Virus record (IMG/VR): IMGVR_UViG_3300020165_000007
Location: 124,001-188,000 of that record
Strand: one strand, 5' to 3'
Length of the DNA stretch: 64,000 nt
Origin: a virus
The notes under the pieces are model-generated. The model searched no databases and was not told the DNA's origin. It saw nothing but the letters and a program-made list of their open reading frames with translations. This document shows, piece after piece, positions 51,382 to 59,255 of the stretch (its first letter is position 1; each line of letters opens with the position of its first letter). The translations under genes were made by a program, and so were the position numbers.

Positions 51382-51858
51382 ATGAATATTTTTATTTTAG
51401 ATACCGATGTTAAAAAATGTGCTGAATATCATAACGACAAACATGTCGTTAAGATGATACTTGAAAGCGCACAACTATTATGTGGAGTTCATCACATGAC
51501 AGAATCTAGTATGGATTACGTACCATATAAGTTATCTCATAAAAATCATCCTTGCTCGATATGGGCTCGTGAAAATATGTCAAACTACTTATGGTTATGT
51601 GAACTTGGTCTTGAACTATGTAAGGAATATACATACCGTTACGGTCGTCGACACAAATCACAGGAGGTTATTGAATGGTGTATTGAAAATCGTCCTAAAA
51701 TACCTGAAGATGATTTTACTACCCCACCTAAGGCAATGCCTGAAGAATATAAAGTAAATGATGTTGTCCAGTCATATCGTAATTACTATATAGGTGAGAA
51801 AAAATCTTTTAGTAAATGGAAAAATAGAGATTCACCTGTTTGGTTTAATCTAAATTAG
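51382..51858 (+). CDS. Conserved phage protein of unknown function
   Basis: A 158-residue protein with a dense set of conserved-looking motifs: DTDVKKCAEYHNDKHVVKMI, then LSHKNHPCSIWARENMSNYL and DVVQSYRNYYIGEKK. I recognise this pattern from many phages, always without assigned function. His, Cys, Trp and Asp in the motifs suggest an enzyme or a metal site. Six of seven arginines are CGN. It follows tRNA-Met by 13 nt. Confidence 0.85.
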   Translation: MNIFILDTDVKKCAEYHNDKHVVKMILESAQLLCGVHHMTESSMDYVPYKLSHKNHPCSIWARENMSNYLWLCELGLELCKEYTYRYGRRHKSQEVIEWCIENRPKIPEDDFTTPPKAMPEEYKVNDVVQSYRNYYIGEKKSFSKWKNRDSPVWFNLN

Positions 51859-51886
51859 TAATTACATTTACGTAAAATAAACTATT

Positions 51887-51976
51887 ATGATTTACATAGC
51901 TAATTTAATACTTACAATTTATGCGGTGACGATTACTTACTCTGTTATAAAATTAATCAAAATAAATAATGAATAA
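51887..51976 (+). CDS. Very small hydrophobic peptide
   Basis: Twenty-nine residues, one hydrophobic segment (YIANLILTIYAVTITYSVIK). It overlaps the start of the next membrane protein gene by 8 nt. Confidence 0.4.
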   Translation: MIYIANLILTIYAVTITYSVIKLIKINNE

Positions 51977-52328
51977 ATACTTTCAATTTTCAGGTACTAT
52001 TAATGGTACAAATTACTTTCTAAGAAATCTGTTGTCTACTTTTATCGCATTTGGCGGAGGGTGGATGATTGGTTATGGGTTGGCTACAGAAGCCACATAT
52101 CTTTTTATGTTGGGGTTATTACTACTACTTCCAACTATATGGTTTAATATCTGTACAATATTTAAAAGGTCAAACGCTTTATTTCCACAACAAGCGATAT
52201 GGATTACAGTCGGTATGATAACCTTTCAGGTACTCGGAGAGATTAATGAATTATTTTCTATCGTCCCTCTTATTATGGGATTGATTCTTTTGTTTAAAAA
52301 TTCTAATATAGAAACACACGAAGGTTAA
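51969..52328 (+). CDS. DUF805-like membrane protein
   Basis: A 119-residue protein with four hydrophobic segments. The N-terminus ([20 protein letters not shown]) and [10 protein letters not shown] resemble DUF805 proteins, small inner-membrane proteins of unknown function common in bacteria. Followed directly by tRNA-Ser. Confidence 0.7.
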   Translation: MNKYFQFSGTINGTNYFLRNLLSTFIAFGGGWMIGYGLATEATYLFMLGLLLLLPTIWFNICTIFKRSNALFPQQAIWITVGMITFQVLGEINELFSIVPLIMGLILLFKNSNIETHEG

Positions 52329-52335
52329 ACCTTTA

Positions 52336-52420
52336 GGAGAGATGGCAGAGCGGTCGAATGCGACGGTCTTGAAAACCGTTGTACCGAAAGGTACCGGGGG
52401 TTCGAATCCCTCTCTCTCCA
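52336..52420 (+). tRNA. tRNA-Ser (TGA)
   Basis: Acceptor GGAGAGA with TCTCTCC, anticodon TGA in loop CTTGAAA, variable arm GTACCGAAAGGTAC, T-arm GGGGGTTCGAATCCC. Reads TCA. Confidence 0.95.
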
Positions 52421-52441
52421 CATAATTTAAAAATTAAAAAA

Positions 52442-53113
52442 ATGGAATACGGAGAAGATTTTAAAAAGTATGCAATGAGTGACCATAATATCTCATCATT
52501 TAATATGGATTATTATGAAAAACAAATTAAAGGTTCACTCACACCATATATTCTTGAAGAAAGGGAAATGAGAGTTACTCAGATGGATATATTCTCTAGA
52601 TTAATGAGGGACCGTGTATTGTGGGTGGCCGGTGGTGTTGATGACCGTATGTCAACAGTGGTCCAAGCTCAACTAATGTATCTTGACTCTGTAGATAATT
52701 TAGATATTACAATGCATATCGATTCTCCAGGTGGTTCAGTTAAATCTGGTTTGTCTATGGTAGATGTGATGCAGTATATTAAATCGGACATTGTTACTGT
52801 AAATACGGGAATGGCAGCTTCTATGGGTTCAGTACTATTAGGTGCGGGGACTAAAGGAAAAAGGTCGTCACTAAGATTTTCAAAGACAATGTTACACCAA
52901 TCTAGCGGAGGGGCTTATGGAAATATTCAAGACGCTAGAATTAATTTTGAAGAGTGGGAAAAAGTTAATAAAATTCTTTTTGAATTACTCGGAGAGTTCT
53001 GTGGTAAAGACCCAAAACAGGTTATTGAAGACTCCTCAAGGGACTTTTGGATGGACGCTAATGAAGCACTTGAGTATGGTATTATCGATGAGGTGATAAA
53101 AGTTAAGTCGTAA
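52442..53113 (+). CDS. clpP: ClpP-type serine protease
   Basis: A 223-residue ClpP from the ATG at 52442; an earlier in-frame ATG lies inside tRNA-Ser. MHIDSPGGSVKSGLSMVDVM is the oxyanion region. The catalytic triad is present: S128 in GMAASMGSVLL, H152 in MLHQSSGG, and D201 in SSRDFWMDANEALEYG. The N-terminal 35 residues are longer than in E. coli and may be a propeptide. With the ClpC-like unfoldase (VGF docking loop), it would form an ATP-dependent protease in the cytoplasm. Alternatively it is a ClpP-like prohead protease; in phages such proteins cut scaffold. The classic triad and the unfoldase favour the first. Confidence 0.92.
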   Translation: MEYGEDFKKYAMSDHNISSFNMDYYEKQIKGSLTPYILEEREMRVTQMDIFSRLMRDRVLWVAGGVDDRMSTVVQAQLMYLDSVDNLDITMHIDSPGGSVKSGLSMVDVMQYIKSDIVTVNTGMAASMGSVLLGAGTKGKRSSLRFSKTMLHQSSGGAYGNIQDARINFEEWEKVNKILFELLGEFCGKDPKQVIEDSSRDFWMDANEALEYGIIDEVIKVKS

Positions 53114-53199
53114 TCTTTAAAATATTTTAGTAAGAATATTGTTATACTTAGAATTTTAATATATTTATCGTGTGTATAATAACGTTAATATAGTAAAAA

Positions 53200-53823
53200 A
53201 TGGATTTTATAAAAATTTTAGAGGTGTTACTTACTTCAATTACTTCAATTGTAGTAGCTTTGGTCGGTGCTGGGTTTTTTAAGAGATATAATGATAAAAA
53301 AACAAAATTAGAATCTAAGGGTACTTTACTCGCTCAAATTAAAAAGGATGAGATAGTTCATTTAGCGATAAGAGATGTCAGACGTAGATATAATGCGGAT
53401 AGAGTTTATGTATGGCAATTTCATAACGGAGGGTATTTCTACACTTCATCCCCTATGCAAAAATTATCAATAACCTATGAAAGGTGTTCCCAAGGACTAG
53501 AAAGAAAATCTGAAAAAAATCAAAATCATTTAATAACTAACTTTACCACGTATATAAAAGATGTGATGGACGGTAAAATGTATTTTCCAGATATAACAAA
53601 ATTACAAGATATTGGATTGAGGTCATTGGCACAATCTCAAGGAACTACTTCTCATTGCGCGACTCCTATTTACGATAAACAAGGCCATTTAATAGCTTTG
53701 TTATGTTTAGATTGGGTTTGGAGTGATATACCCTCTGAATTTTTAAAAAAGGACGGAACGTTCACACAAGATTTTATAGATGAGTTTAGTAAAGATTCTG
53801 ACACATTAGACCCTTACTTATGA
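53200..53823 (+). CDS. Membrane protein with GAF-like domain
   Basis: A 207-residue protein. Residues 5-28 form one membrane span (LLTSITSIVVALVGAGFF). After a short linker the soluble part looks like a GAF domain: NADRVYVWQFHNGGYFYTSS, then SHCATPIYDKQGHLIALLCL. GAF domains bind small molecules or sense signals. It overlaps the next gene by 4 nt. Confidence 0.7.
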   Translation: MDFIKILEVLLTSITSIVVALVGAGFFKRYNDKKTKLESKGTLLAQIKKDEIVHLAIRDVRRRYNADRVYVWQFHNGGYFYTSSPMQKLSITYERCSQGLERKSEKNQNHLITNFTTYIKDVMDGKMYFPDITKLQDIGLRSLAQSQGTTSHCATPIYDKQGHLIALLCLDWVWSDIPSEFLKKDGTFTQDFIDEFSKDSDTLDPYL

Positions 53824-54053
53824 ATGTATTAAACGCATATAAAAAAAATTACAGTATAATAAAAGTTATTATATTATTATCTATATTATCTGTAGTTAAT
53901 ACGTTAGAGGGGTTTTTATACGCCGAGTATGGGTTTTCTAATGTATTTATATTTACAGAAATATTTAGCTTTGCACTTACTATGATAATAGTGCTTGGAA
54001 TATGGTGTGGGTGGGAAAAAGATAAATGTACTACTTACACTAAAGATAAATAA
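53820..54053 (+). CDS. Small two-span membrane protein
   Basis: Seventy-seven residues with two hydrophobic segments (IIKVIILLSILSVVNTL; ITEIFSFALTMIIVLGIW) and a basic C-terminus. Coupled by ATGA to the GAF-like gene. It may be a partner of that protein. Ends 2 nt before the convergent gene. Confidence 0.6.
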   Translation: MNVLNAYKKNYSIIKVIILLSILSVVNTLEGFLYAEYGFSNVFIFTEIFSFALTMIIVLGIWCGWEKDKCTTYTKDK

Positions 54054-54055
54054 CT

Positions 54056-54883
54056 TTAGTAAGCTCGTATACTAACCTCAGGATTATTACTTCCGTATGT
54101 TGATGGTTTTTTTTGAATTCTATACCTTGGGTGATTTAATGTGATACCCTCTAATCTTATTGAAACGAAATTTGTGTCATACCCTCCCCATTCGTCTTCG
54201 AATAGTATAGTATCTGCAGTGTTATCAATAAGCATAATCTCACTATCGTACTTCTCAGATATTGTTTTAAAGTCGTTTACTGAATTATATTTACCTATAT
54301 TATTTTTAACTTCATCAACAAATTCACTATTTTGAGTAAGTACTGTTGAATAAACGATATCGATAGATTCCTCATTATCATCAATTTCTCCATCTCCTTC
54401 ACATTCAGGACATTCATAATTTCCATCTCCTGAACACGCATCACAGTAAACATACTCATCTCCATTACAATCTGAACATGACTCATCATCGTCATCACTA
54501 CCACACTTATCACATGGTACTTGACCATCTCCACCACACTCATCACACTCTACTTGACCCTCACCTCCACAATAATCACAATCAGACTTATTAAAATACT
54601 CATAACCATCGGATTCCATAGTATCAATCATAAATATGTTATCTGTTTTTCTAACTGCTTCGATATCCGTATCACCATTTAATAAGTTATAAGCCGCAAA
54701 TATACCTCTAACCATTACAATATCTTCAGTGTTTTCTAAAATATTAAAAGTTATAACGTTTTTTAAAGATACTTGAGCGATATACGATACTGAAGGTTTT
54801 TTACCTTTAATTCCTTTATTTAATAGTTCCATAGAGACCAATTGAGCCAAAACTTTACCTATTTTTAAAATATTTTCTTCCAT
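54056..54883 (-). CDS. Protein with DnaJ-type zinc-finger repeats
   Basis: A 275-residue protein with no J domain. Residues about 100-165 hold a run of CxxCxGxG-like repeats: CDYCGGEGQVECDECGGDGQ, VPCDKCG, SCSDCNGDEYVYCDACSGDG and YECPECEGDG. This is the zinc-finger module of DnaJ (usually four repeats), here longer. The N-terminal 95 residues and C-terminal 100 residues are unrecognised. In DnaJ this module binds clients and cooperates with DnaK. TATTTATA lies 13 nt before its ATG. A link with the phage DnaK is inference. Confidence 0.82.
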   Translation of the reverse strand: MEENILKIGKVLAQLVSMELLNKGIKGKKPSVSYIAQVSLKNVITFNILENTEDIVMVRGIFAAYNLLNGDTDIEAVRKTDNIFMIDTMESDGYEYFNKSDCDYCGGEGQVECDECGGDGQVPCDKCGSDDDDESCSDCNGDEYVYCDACSGDGNYECPECEGDGEIDDNEESIDIVYSTVLTQNSEFVDEVKNNIGKYNSVNDFKTISEKYDSEIMLIDNTADTILFEDEWGGYDTNFVSIRLEGITLNHPRYRIQKKPSTYGSNNPEVSIRAY

Positions 54884-54896
54884 AACCTAATAATAC

Positions 54897-54904
54897 TATA
54901 AATA
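54897..54904 (-). promoter_or_regulatory. Late-type promoter motif TATTTATA (minus)
   Basis: Perfect octamer on the minus strand, 13 nt before the ATG at 54883. Forms a divergent pair with the plus-strand octamer at 54910. Confidence 0.5.
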
Positions 54905-54909
54905 GTAAG

Positions 54910-54917
54910 TATTTATA
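54910..54917 (+). promoter_or_regulatory. Late-type promoter motif TATTTATA (plus)
   Basis: Perfect octamer on the plus strand, 17 nt before the ATG at 54935. Confidence 0.45.
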
Positions 54918-54934
54918 TAATATACGATAGTAAA

Positions 54935-55174
54935 ATGGGTCATATTAGAAAAAATATTAAAAGGGTTTTAAAAGAGTACGATAAAGAGGAATTATTTGAC
55001 TACACACCAAATTTTTCCGCGGATGAATTACTCAAGTATATAGAATCAGAATGGGACGTAGAGATGTTGAGTTTAGTTAACTCAAAAATAAATGAGAGGA
55101 TTGATTTCTTAAACCGTATTGCTGACATGAGTGCCAAGAAAGAAGTTAAAGGTTTTAAAAGATATGAAGATTAA
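54935..55174 (+). CDS. Candidate capsid-targeted small protein
   Basis: Seventy-nine residues starting MGHIRKNIKRVLKEYD, a basic amphipathic helix ending LKE-Y. The rest is helical and charged. It overlaps the M23 gene by 11 nt. Function unknown. Confidence 0.65.
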   Translation: MGHIRKNIKRVLKEYDKEELFDYTPNFSADELLKYIESEWDVEMLSLVNSKINERIDFLNRIADMSAKKEVKGFKRYED

Positions 55175-56087
55175 ATTAATCGATATACTATTAGAAGAAG
55201 TTACTGAGTCTCAACTACTACCGTCACCAATCGGACCTACTAGTGAAACTTCTTCGTTTGGTTCTCGTTCTATCGGTGGAGTAAGGGGTCAACATAACGG
55301 TATAGATTTACACTCACCTGTGGGTACTCAGATACTTAATCCGGCTAGTGGTAGAGTTATAACAGCAAAAAAAGTCGATGAGACATGGAATGAAGTACTT
55401 ATTAGAACAGAAAACAAACCTAATGGTAATGATAGGTGTGGTTCTCGTGTTGTCATAGAACATACATCAGGAATACTAAACGGTCTAAAAACTATTTACT
55501 GTCATTTGTCAGAAATAAATGTGGGTAAGGGTGATGTTATTGAAGAAGGTCAATTAATTGGTCTTACAGGTGGTAAACGTAATAGTAAAGGGTCAGGTAG
55601 AACTATCGGTCCACACTTACATTTAGGGGTTAAAAATAATAATGAACCTTTAGACCCTAAAAACTACTTTTCATTCAAACGGGGAGGTCTTGGAGTGTCA
55701 TCCGTACAAAGTAATAGTACAAATACAGGAACCACTAAAAGTTCACCTATAATACCTTCGGAGTACATTAAAAATAATTTAAAAAAGAAGGCCATAGGTA
55801 AAAATAAAGTTGAAGTAAATAATCAACTTAAAGACCTTAAAAATTACCTTTTCTACGATATTAAGTGTGCAAGAGCGTTTCCTGTAATATATGTACAATG
55901 GGAACCTAACCCACAAAATGAACCTGAACGGGTTGTATTATTTGGGGATTTGCAAGATGGTACACCTTATCAAGTGATTCCTGTAGAAAAAAGAGGTGGT
56001 GAGTGGGGATTTATTGATTCTTCTGTAGGTGAATGGCAAGAATTTTCAGAATCTAATTGGTGTACGAATAAGTACAGACTTAAGTAA
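55164..56087 (+). CDS. M23 peptidase with leader and shared C-terminal domain
   Basis: About 307 residues from the ATG at 55164. The leader MKIKLIDILLEE reaches LLE-E. The M23 (lysostaphin-type) metal site is complete: HNGIDLHSPVGTQI (H, D) and, later, GPHLHLGV (HxH). A Ser/Thr linker leads to a C-terminal domain (VIYVQWEPN, RGGEWGFID, WQEFSESNWCTNK) that also occurs in the protein at 17.4-18.8 kb. It cuts peptide cross-links in peptidoglycan. With the leader it is a good candidate for a virion-borne wall hydrolase used at entry. Confidence 0.87.
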   Translation: MKIKLIDILLEEVTESQLLPSPIGPTSETSSFGSRSIGGVRGQHNGIDLHSPVGTQILNPASGRVITAKKVDETWNEVLIRTENKPNGNDRCGSRVVIEHTSGILNGLKTIYCHLSEINVGKGDVIEEGQLIGLTGGKRNSKGSGRTIGPHLHLGVKNNNEPLDPKNYFSFKRGGLGVSSVQSNSTNTGTTKSSPIIPSEYIKNNLKKKAIGKNKVEVNNQLKDLKNYLFYDIKCARAFPVIYVQWEPNPQNEPERVVLFGDLQDGTPYQVIPVEKRGGEWGFIDSSVGEWQEFSESNWCTNKYRLK

Positions 56088-56329
56088 GTAAAACCTAAAA
56101 CCGTTAATTTATTGTTTTTATTTAATAATGTGATAGGTTACTAACTATACTATTTTTAAGTTTTTAATATATTTATATGTAAATTCATAAACTTAAAAAG
56201 TATTACTGAATGGTTTAAACATATTTTTATTAAAATAATTTTGTTTATAACCAATCCCTACCCTATATTTACTAAAAACAATTACACTGTAGAAATACTC
56301 GTATATTTACTTTTTATAAAAAATTAAAA
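56088..56329. other. AT-rich intergenic stretch
   Basis: About 240 nt without a coding frame of use. It contains TATTTATA near 56171 and a TATATTTA near 56300 upstream of the next gene, but no convincing TTG/TAnnTTTG promoter, repeat or hairpin. Confidence 0.5.
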
Positions 56330-56545
56330 ATGATGGAAAAGACTGGTAGTATTAAGTTTCTTAACCAAGAAATTAAAAAGCTTGAAAAAATCAGAAGTGA
56401 ACTTCAGGAGAGATGTCTCCATAAAGAAACGTCAATTAAATTTATAACTACGGATACTACTCCAAGACTTATCTGTAGTAATTGTGATAAATCTATCGGA
56501 TATCCTGATAAGGAACAGTTAGACGTATTTCTTACAGGTCGGTAG
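56330..56545 (+). CDS. Small zinc-binding coiled-coil protein
   Basis: Seventy-one residues. A helical, Lys/Glu-rich first half (LNQEIKKLEKIRSELQERC) precedes CLHKETS and LICSNCDKSIG, giving Cys/His ligands for one zinc. It may bind nucleic acid or a protein partner. Function unknown. Confidence 0.65.
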   Translation: MMEKTGSIKFLNQEIKKLEKIRSELQERCLHKETSIKFITTDTTPRLICSNCDKSIGYPDKEQLDVFLTGR

Positions 56546-56743
56546 CGTTTTTTGTTTTTATGTCCTAATATTATTACGTATAACCGATTTTAAGGTTGTT
56601 ATTTAAACTATCTTTATCTTTACATATACCGATAAGGTTTATGTTAGTTTCGTTTAATAACGACTCTCTTTTTGTGCCTAACTGTATTATATTTTGATAC
56701 TTACTGGTGACTCCGTAATTTTTATTTATAATTATTACATAAA

Positions 56744-56776
56744 AAATAAACCCCCCACTATTGTGGAGGGTTTATT
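56744..56776. terminator. Bidirectional terminator
   Basis: Stem AAACCCTCCAC-type: AAACCCCCCAC pairs with GTGGAGGGTTT, with A/T runs on both sides. It sits between the zinc protein's long 3' region (56546-56743, no feature seen) and the converging small genes. Confidence 0.75.
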
Positions 56777-56803
56777 ACTATTCTAAAATACTTTTACTTA
56801 AAG

Positions 56804-56983
56804 TCAAAGGAGAATACCTTTATTTAAAATCAAAGGAGACTCATCCTTGTTTGATTTAACATAAAACAGTTTTTCTGTTTCTTCAATAATCAATTCCTTA
56901 TTACTGTAACGTCTTGGGTAGTTTTTGTAAACATACTCCGTAACTTTTTCTTTGACTTCCTTGTCCATTGTAATTGTTTCCAT
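56804..56983 (-). CDS. Small protein of unknown function
   Basis: Fifty-nine residues, beginning METITMDKEVKEKVTEYVYK and continuing with a basic NYPRRYSNKELI and an acidic end. It starts 14 nt after the stop of the gene at 56998, so the two form an operon. Too small to identify. Confidence 0.6.
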   Translation of the reverse strand: METITMDKEVKEKVTEYVYKNYPRRYSNKELIIEETEKLFYVKSNKDESPLILNKGILL

Positions 56984-56997
56984 TTTCTTTTTTTATT

Positions 56998-57366
56998 TTA
57001 ATAATTTAGTGTTGTTGCTTCCATTTTCCAATTACCATACCGACTATACTCTTCGTTAGGTTCTCCAACCTCTAACCAAGTTTCGGCACCCTTCTCACGG
57101 CTATCGTCAAAAACTTCCATCTCTGGCCACTCATCAAAAATCAATAGAGAGGCATCATCCTCATCATCAAAGTTTCCTTTGTTTTCTTCAAACCAATCAT
57201 AATCATCTTTAATCTCTTCAAGATACTCCAACAACTCTTCGGCGGTATTACCCTCATACGCGGGAGTACATTTACGAAGTGATTCAACGTCGACTTCAAT
57301 AGGTTCGGAAGCCTGTGCTATCCGATAAGATTCGCAAAAGCGAACATAAACTTTTTCTTCTGACAT
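56998..57366 (-). CDS. Acidic early-type protein
   Basis: A 122-residue acidic protein with a VDVESLRKCTPAYEGNTAEE region and a WFEENKG stretch. All five arginines use CGN. It has a TACATTTG promoter element upstream, making it a rare minus-strand member of the early-type group. Function unknown. Confidence 0.72.
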   Translation of the reverse strand: MSEEKVYVRFCESYRIAQASEPIEVDVESLRKCTPAYEGNTAEELLEYLEEIKDDYDWFEENKGNFDDEDDASLLIFDEWPEMEVFDDSREKGAETWLEVGEPNEEYSRYGNWKMEATTLNY

Positions 57367-57390
57367 TTTTGTTTTATTTTTTGTTCAGTA

Positions 57391-57398
57391 CAAATGTA
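57391..57398 (-). promoter_or_regulatory. TAnnTTTG element on minus strand
   Basis: TACATTTG on the minus strand, 24 nt before the ATG at 57366. Confidence 0.5.
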
Positions 57399-57435
57399 AA
57401 ACAAAAATCCCTTACAGACAAATAATTTTTAATAA

Positions 57436-58239
57436 TTAATCTCTTTGTGTACTAGAACTATAATTAACCCCTTCTTTCCATCCGTATTCGCTGAGTATTT
57501 TTTTCATCTCATTTTCAATTTCTCTTTGCACACTATAAGTATAACAAGGGTGAATATCTCTCCATCTTGGGTGTATTTGCACTTCACTATTGTAACTTTT
57601 CCTAACTCGGAAAACTATACTATGAATACAATTATGAGTATCTAAGTCCTTTATTCGTTTCCTAATTTCTTTTCTAAATACGTTTTTTATATAACTTTCT
57701 ATACCACTTATTACGTGTCTTTTTATAACGATACTGGCCTCTTGAGGGAAATATCTTCTAAAAAATGAGTTTAGTCTGTTATCTATTATGTTTGTGGTAC
57801 GAGCCCAATTGCCGTCTGTTTGAAGTGCCTTTTCCAAATCAATAGTTGGTGTTATAGAATATGGGTCACTTCTGGATGTATTTTTTTTAACATCAGGAAA
57901 GTTAAACGATAACCAATCAGGATATAAACTTGGGTTTTGTCTTTTATCCATCACAATAAACGCACTTGCATAATCTATGACAGTGGAAGTAATTTTATTT
58001 CTTTCCCTACGTACAGTATCATATAATTTTTGATTAGCAGTACGGTATTGTTTTTGTAATTCATCGTACTTTTCTCTACTAATTTTACGGTTTGTTGTCT
58101 TATGTCTATACACCTTTTCCTCCCATTGCCAACGGTAAGAATATAACCTATCCTTAATTTTTTTAACTCTCTTATCAAGACGGTCAATATAGTCTTGGTT
58201 CACCTTAAGAACCGACATTTCATTTAATTGTTCAGACAT
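57436..58239 (-). CDS. Basic protein of unknown function
   Basis: A 267-residue, strongly basic helical protein (Arg/Lys-rich throughout). It starts MSEQLNEMSVLK, with LNE-M as a possible minimal leader. Residues about 20-85 are a likely coiled coil. It overlaps the upstream gene by 8 nt. The high positive charge would suit DNA binding in the head. Not recognised. Confidence 0.68.
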   Translation of the reverse strand: MSEQLNEMSVLKVNQDYIDRLDKRVKKIKDRLYSYRWQWEEKVYRHKTTNRKISREKYDELQKQYRTANQKLYDTVRRERNKITSTVIDYASAFIVMDKRQNPSLYPDWLSFNFPDVKKNTSRSDPYSITPTIDLEKALQTDGNWARTTNIIDNRLNSFFRRYFPQEASIVIKRHVISGIESYIKNVFRKEIRKRIKDLDTHNCIHSIVFRVRKSYNSEVQIHPRWRDIHPCYTYSVQREIENEMKKILSEYGWKEGVNYSSSTQRD

Positions 58240-58576
58240 TACAAAACTTATTTAAATCAATTTTTAGTGTTTCTAACTCATTTTCATCGACAATACTACC
58301 AGGTACTAAATTGTAACCATCATTTCTTGTTAATTTTTTAGAACTACACCTATATGTTATTGAATGTGATTTATTACCCTTACTCACTAAGTCTGCACTT
58401 ATCAAATCACCCTCTCCTACGATATTTTCTAATTCCAATCTTCCGTCAAATTGTACATCGAGTCCTTTTTGAAATCCCACGTCATAACCTGTTTTAGCAA
58501 AATTAATAACTTGCTCATTTAGGTTATAAAGACCCCTAATTTTACTCTTTTCTAACTCAGTAATCGTAAACTTCAT
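58232..58576 (-). CDS. Candidate capsid-targeted small protein
   Basis: A 114-residue protein beginning MKFTITELEKSKIRGLYNLN and then EQ: a leader ending LNE-Q, close in style to the one at 63.7 kb (SIQSLYKGLLNEQ). The mature part is beta-rich (DVQFDGRLELENIVGEGDLI). Function unknown. Confidence 0.7.
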   Translation of the reverse strand: MKFTITELEKSKIRGLYNLNEQVINFAKTGYDVGFQKGLDVQFDGRLELENIVGEGDLISADLVSKGNKSHSITYRCSSKKLTRNDGYNLVPGSIVDENELETLKIDLNKFCNV

Positions 58577-58588
58577 ATATTATAAATA

Positions 58589-58984
58589 TTACCAACCTAT
58601 TAAACGGCTAACAGGTAATTTAAAAGTTTTTTCAAACCATTTTTTATATAATTCCTCAAATTTATTACCTAAATACCCTATTTCCGTTGAAAAATAATCT
58701 TTTGAGTAATAGAGTAGTGGAAAATCTCCTTCCATAAACTCGTTATTTGTAAAAGTAACGTTTTCTAAGTATTTTGGGTCATATAAGGCGAACCAGTCAT
58801 TAATCTCAGGTAATGAATCGACATCGTCTTTAAAAAACTGTAAAACGTCCTTTTTACCGTCAATAAACTTATTAAATTCACCAACATCACTTAAATCCCA
58901 CACATTTGTTACGGGTTTTTCGTGTTTTTTCATTAATTTGTCAAAAGCTGAAACTAATTGTGACTGTTCTATCAGTATTTCCAT
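58589..58984 (-). CDS. Candidate virion protein of unknown function
   Basis: A 131-residue protein starting MEILIEQSQLVSAF, with LIE-Q as a minimal leader. The rest is alpha/beta and aromatic-rich (LLYYSKDYFSTEIGYLG). It shares an AT-rich divergent promoter region, containing TATTTATA-type octamers on both strands, with the gene at 59025. Confidence 0.65.
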   Translation of the reverse strand: MEILIEQSQLVSAFDKLMKKHEKPVTNVWDLSDVGEFNKFIDGKKDVLQFFKDDVDSLPEINDWFALYDPKYLENVTFTNNEFMEGDFPLLYYSKDYFSTEIGYLGNKFEELYKKWFEKTFKLPVSRLIGW

Positions 58985-59024
58985 ACATATAAATATATTT
59001 TTATTTATATTTATAAATAAAAAA

Positions 59025-59192
59025 ATGAAAAAGATTTATGAGTTTAGAGATGAGTTAATGAGAAGAAAAATTGAAGGGTTCGCACAGTTCTATATAGACG
59101 AAAAAGGAAAGTACTTTTCAATTGATGAATTTATTAAAGAAGTTGACGAATTAAGGGTATGTAGTTGTCCCCCAACTGTAAATAAGGACTGA
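59025..59192 (+). CDS. Small protein of unknown function
   Basis: Fifty-five residues from the ATG at 59025 (MKKIYEFRDELMRRKIEGFA), charged, ending with CSCPPTVNKD. It is divergent from the virion-type run and precedes a host-type promoter. Confidence 0.55.
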   Translation: MKKIYEFRDELMRRKIEGFAQFYIDEKGKYFSIDEFIKEVDELRVCSCPPTVNKD

Positions 59193-59198
59193 TTACCT

Positions 59199-59228
59199 TT
59201 GATTTATGTATTAAATTTACTATATTTG
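59199..59228 (+). promoter_or_regulatory. Bacteroidota-type promoter
   Basis: TTG at 59199-59201 and TATATTTG at 59221-59228, spacing 19 nt, 27 nt before the lipoprotein ATG. Confidence 0.72.
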
Positions 59229-59255
59229 TAGTATTAAACTAAAAAAATACTTATT

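Noticed and set aside
52379-52441. Upstream start for ClpP
   Set aside because: It falls inside tRNA-Ser(TGA); the ATG at 52442 gives a normal ClpP N-terminus.
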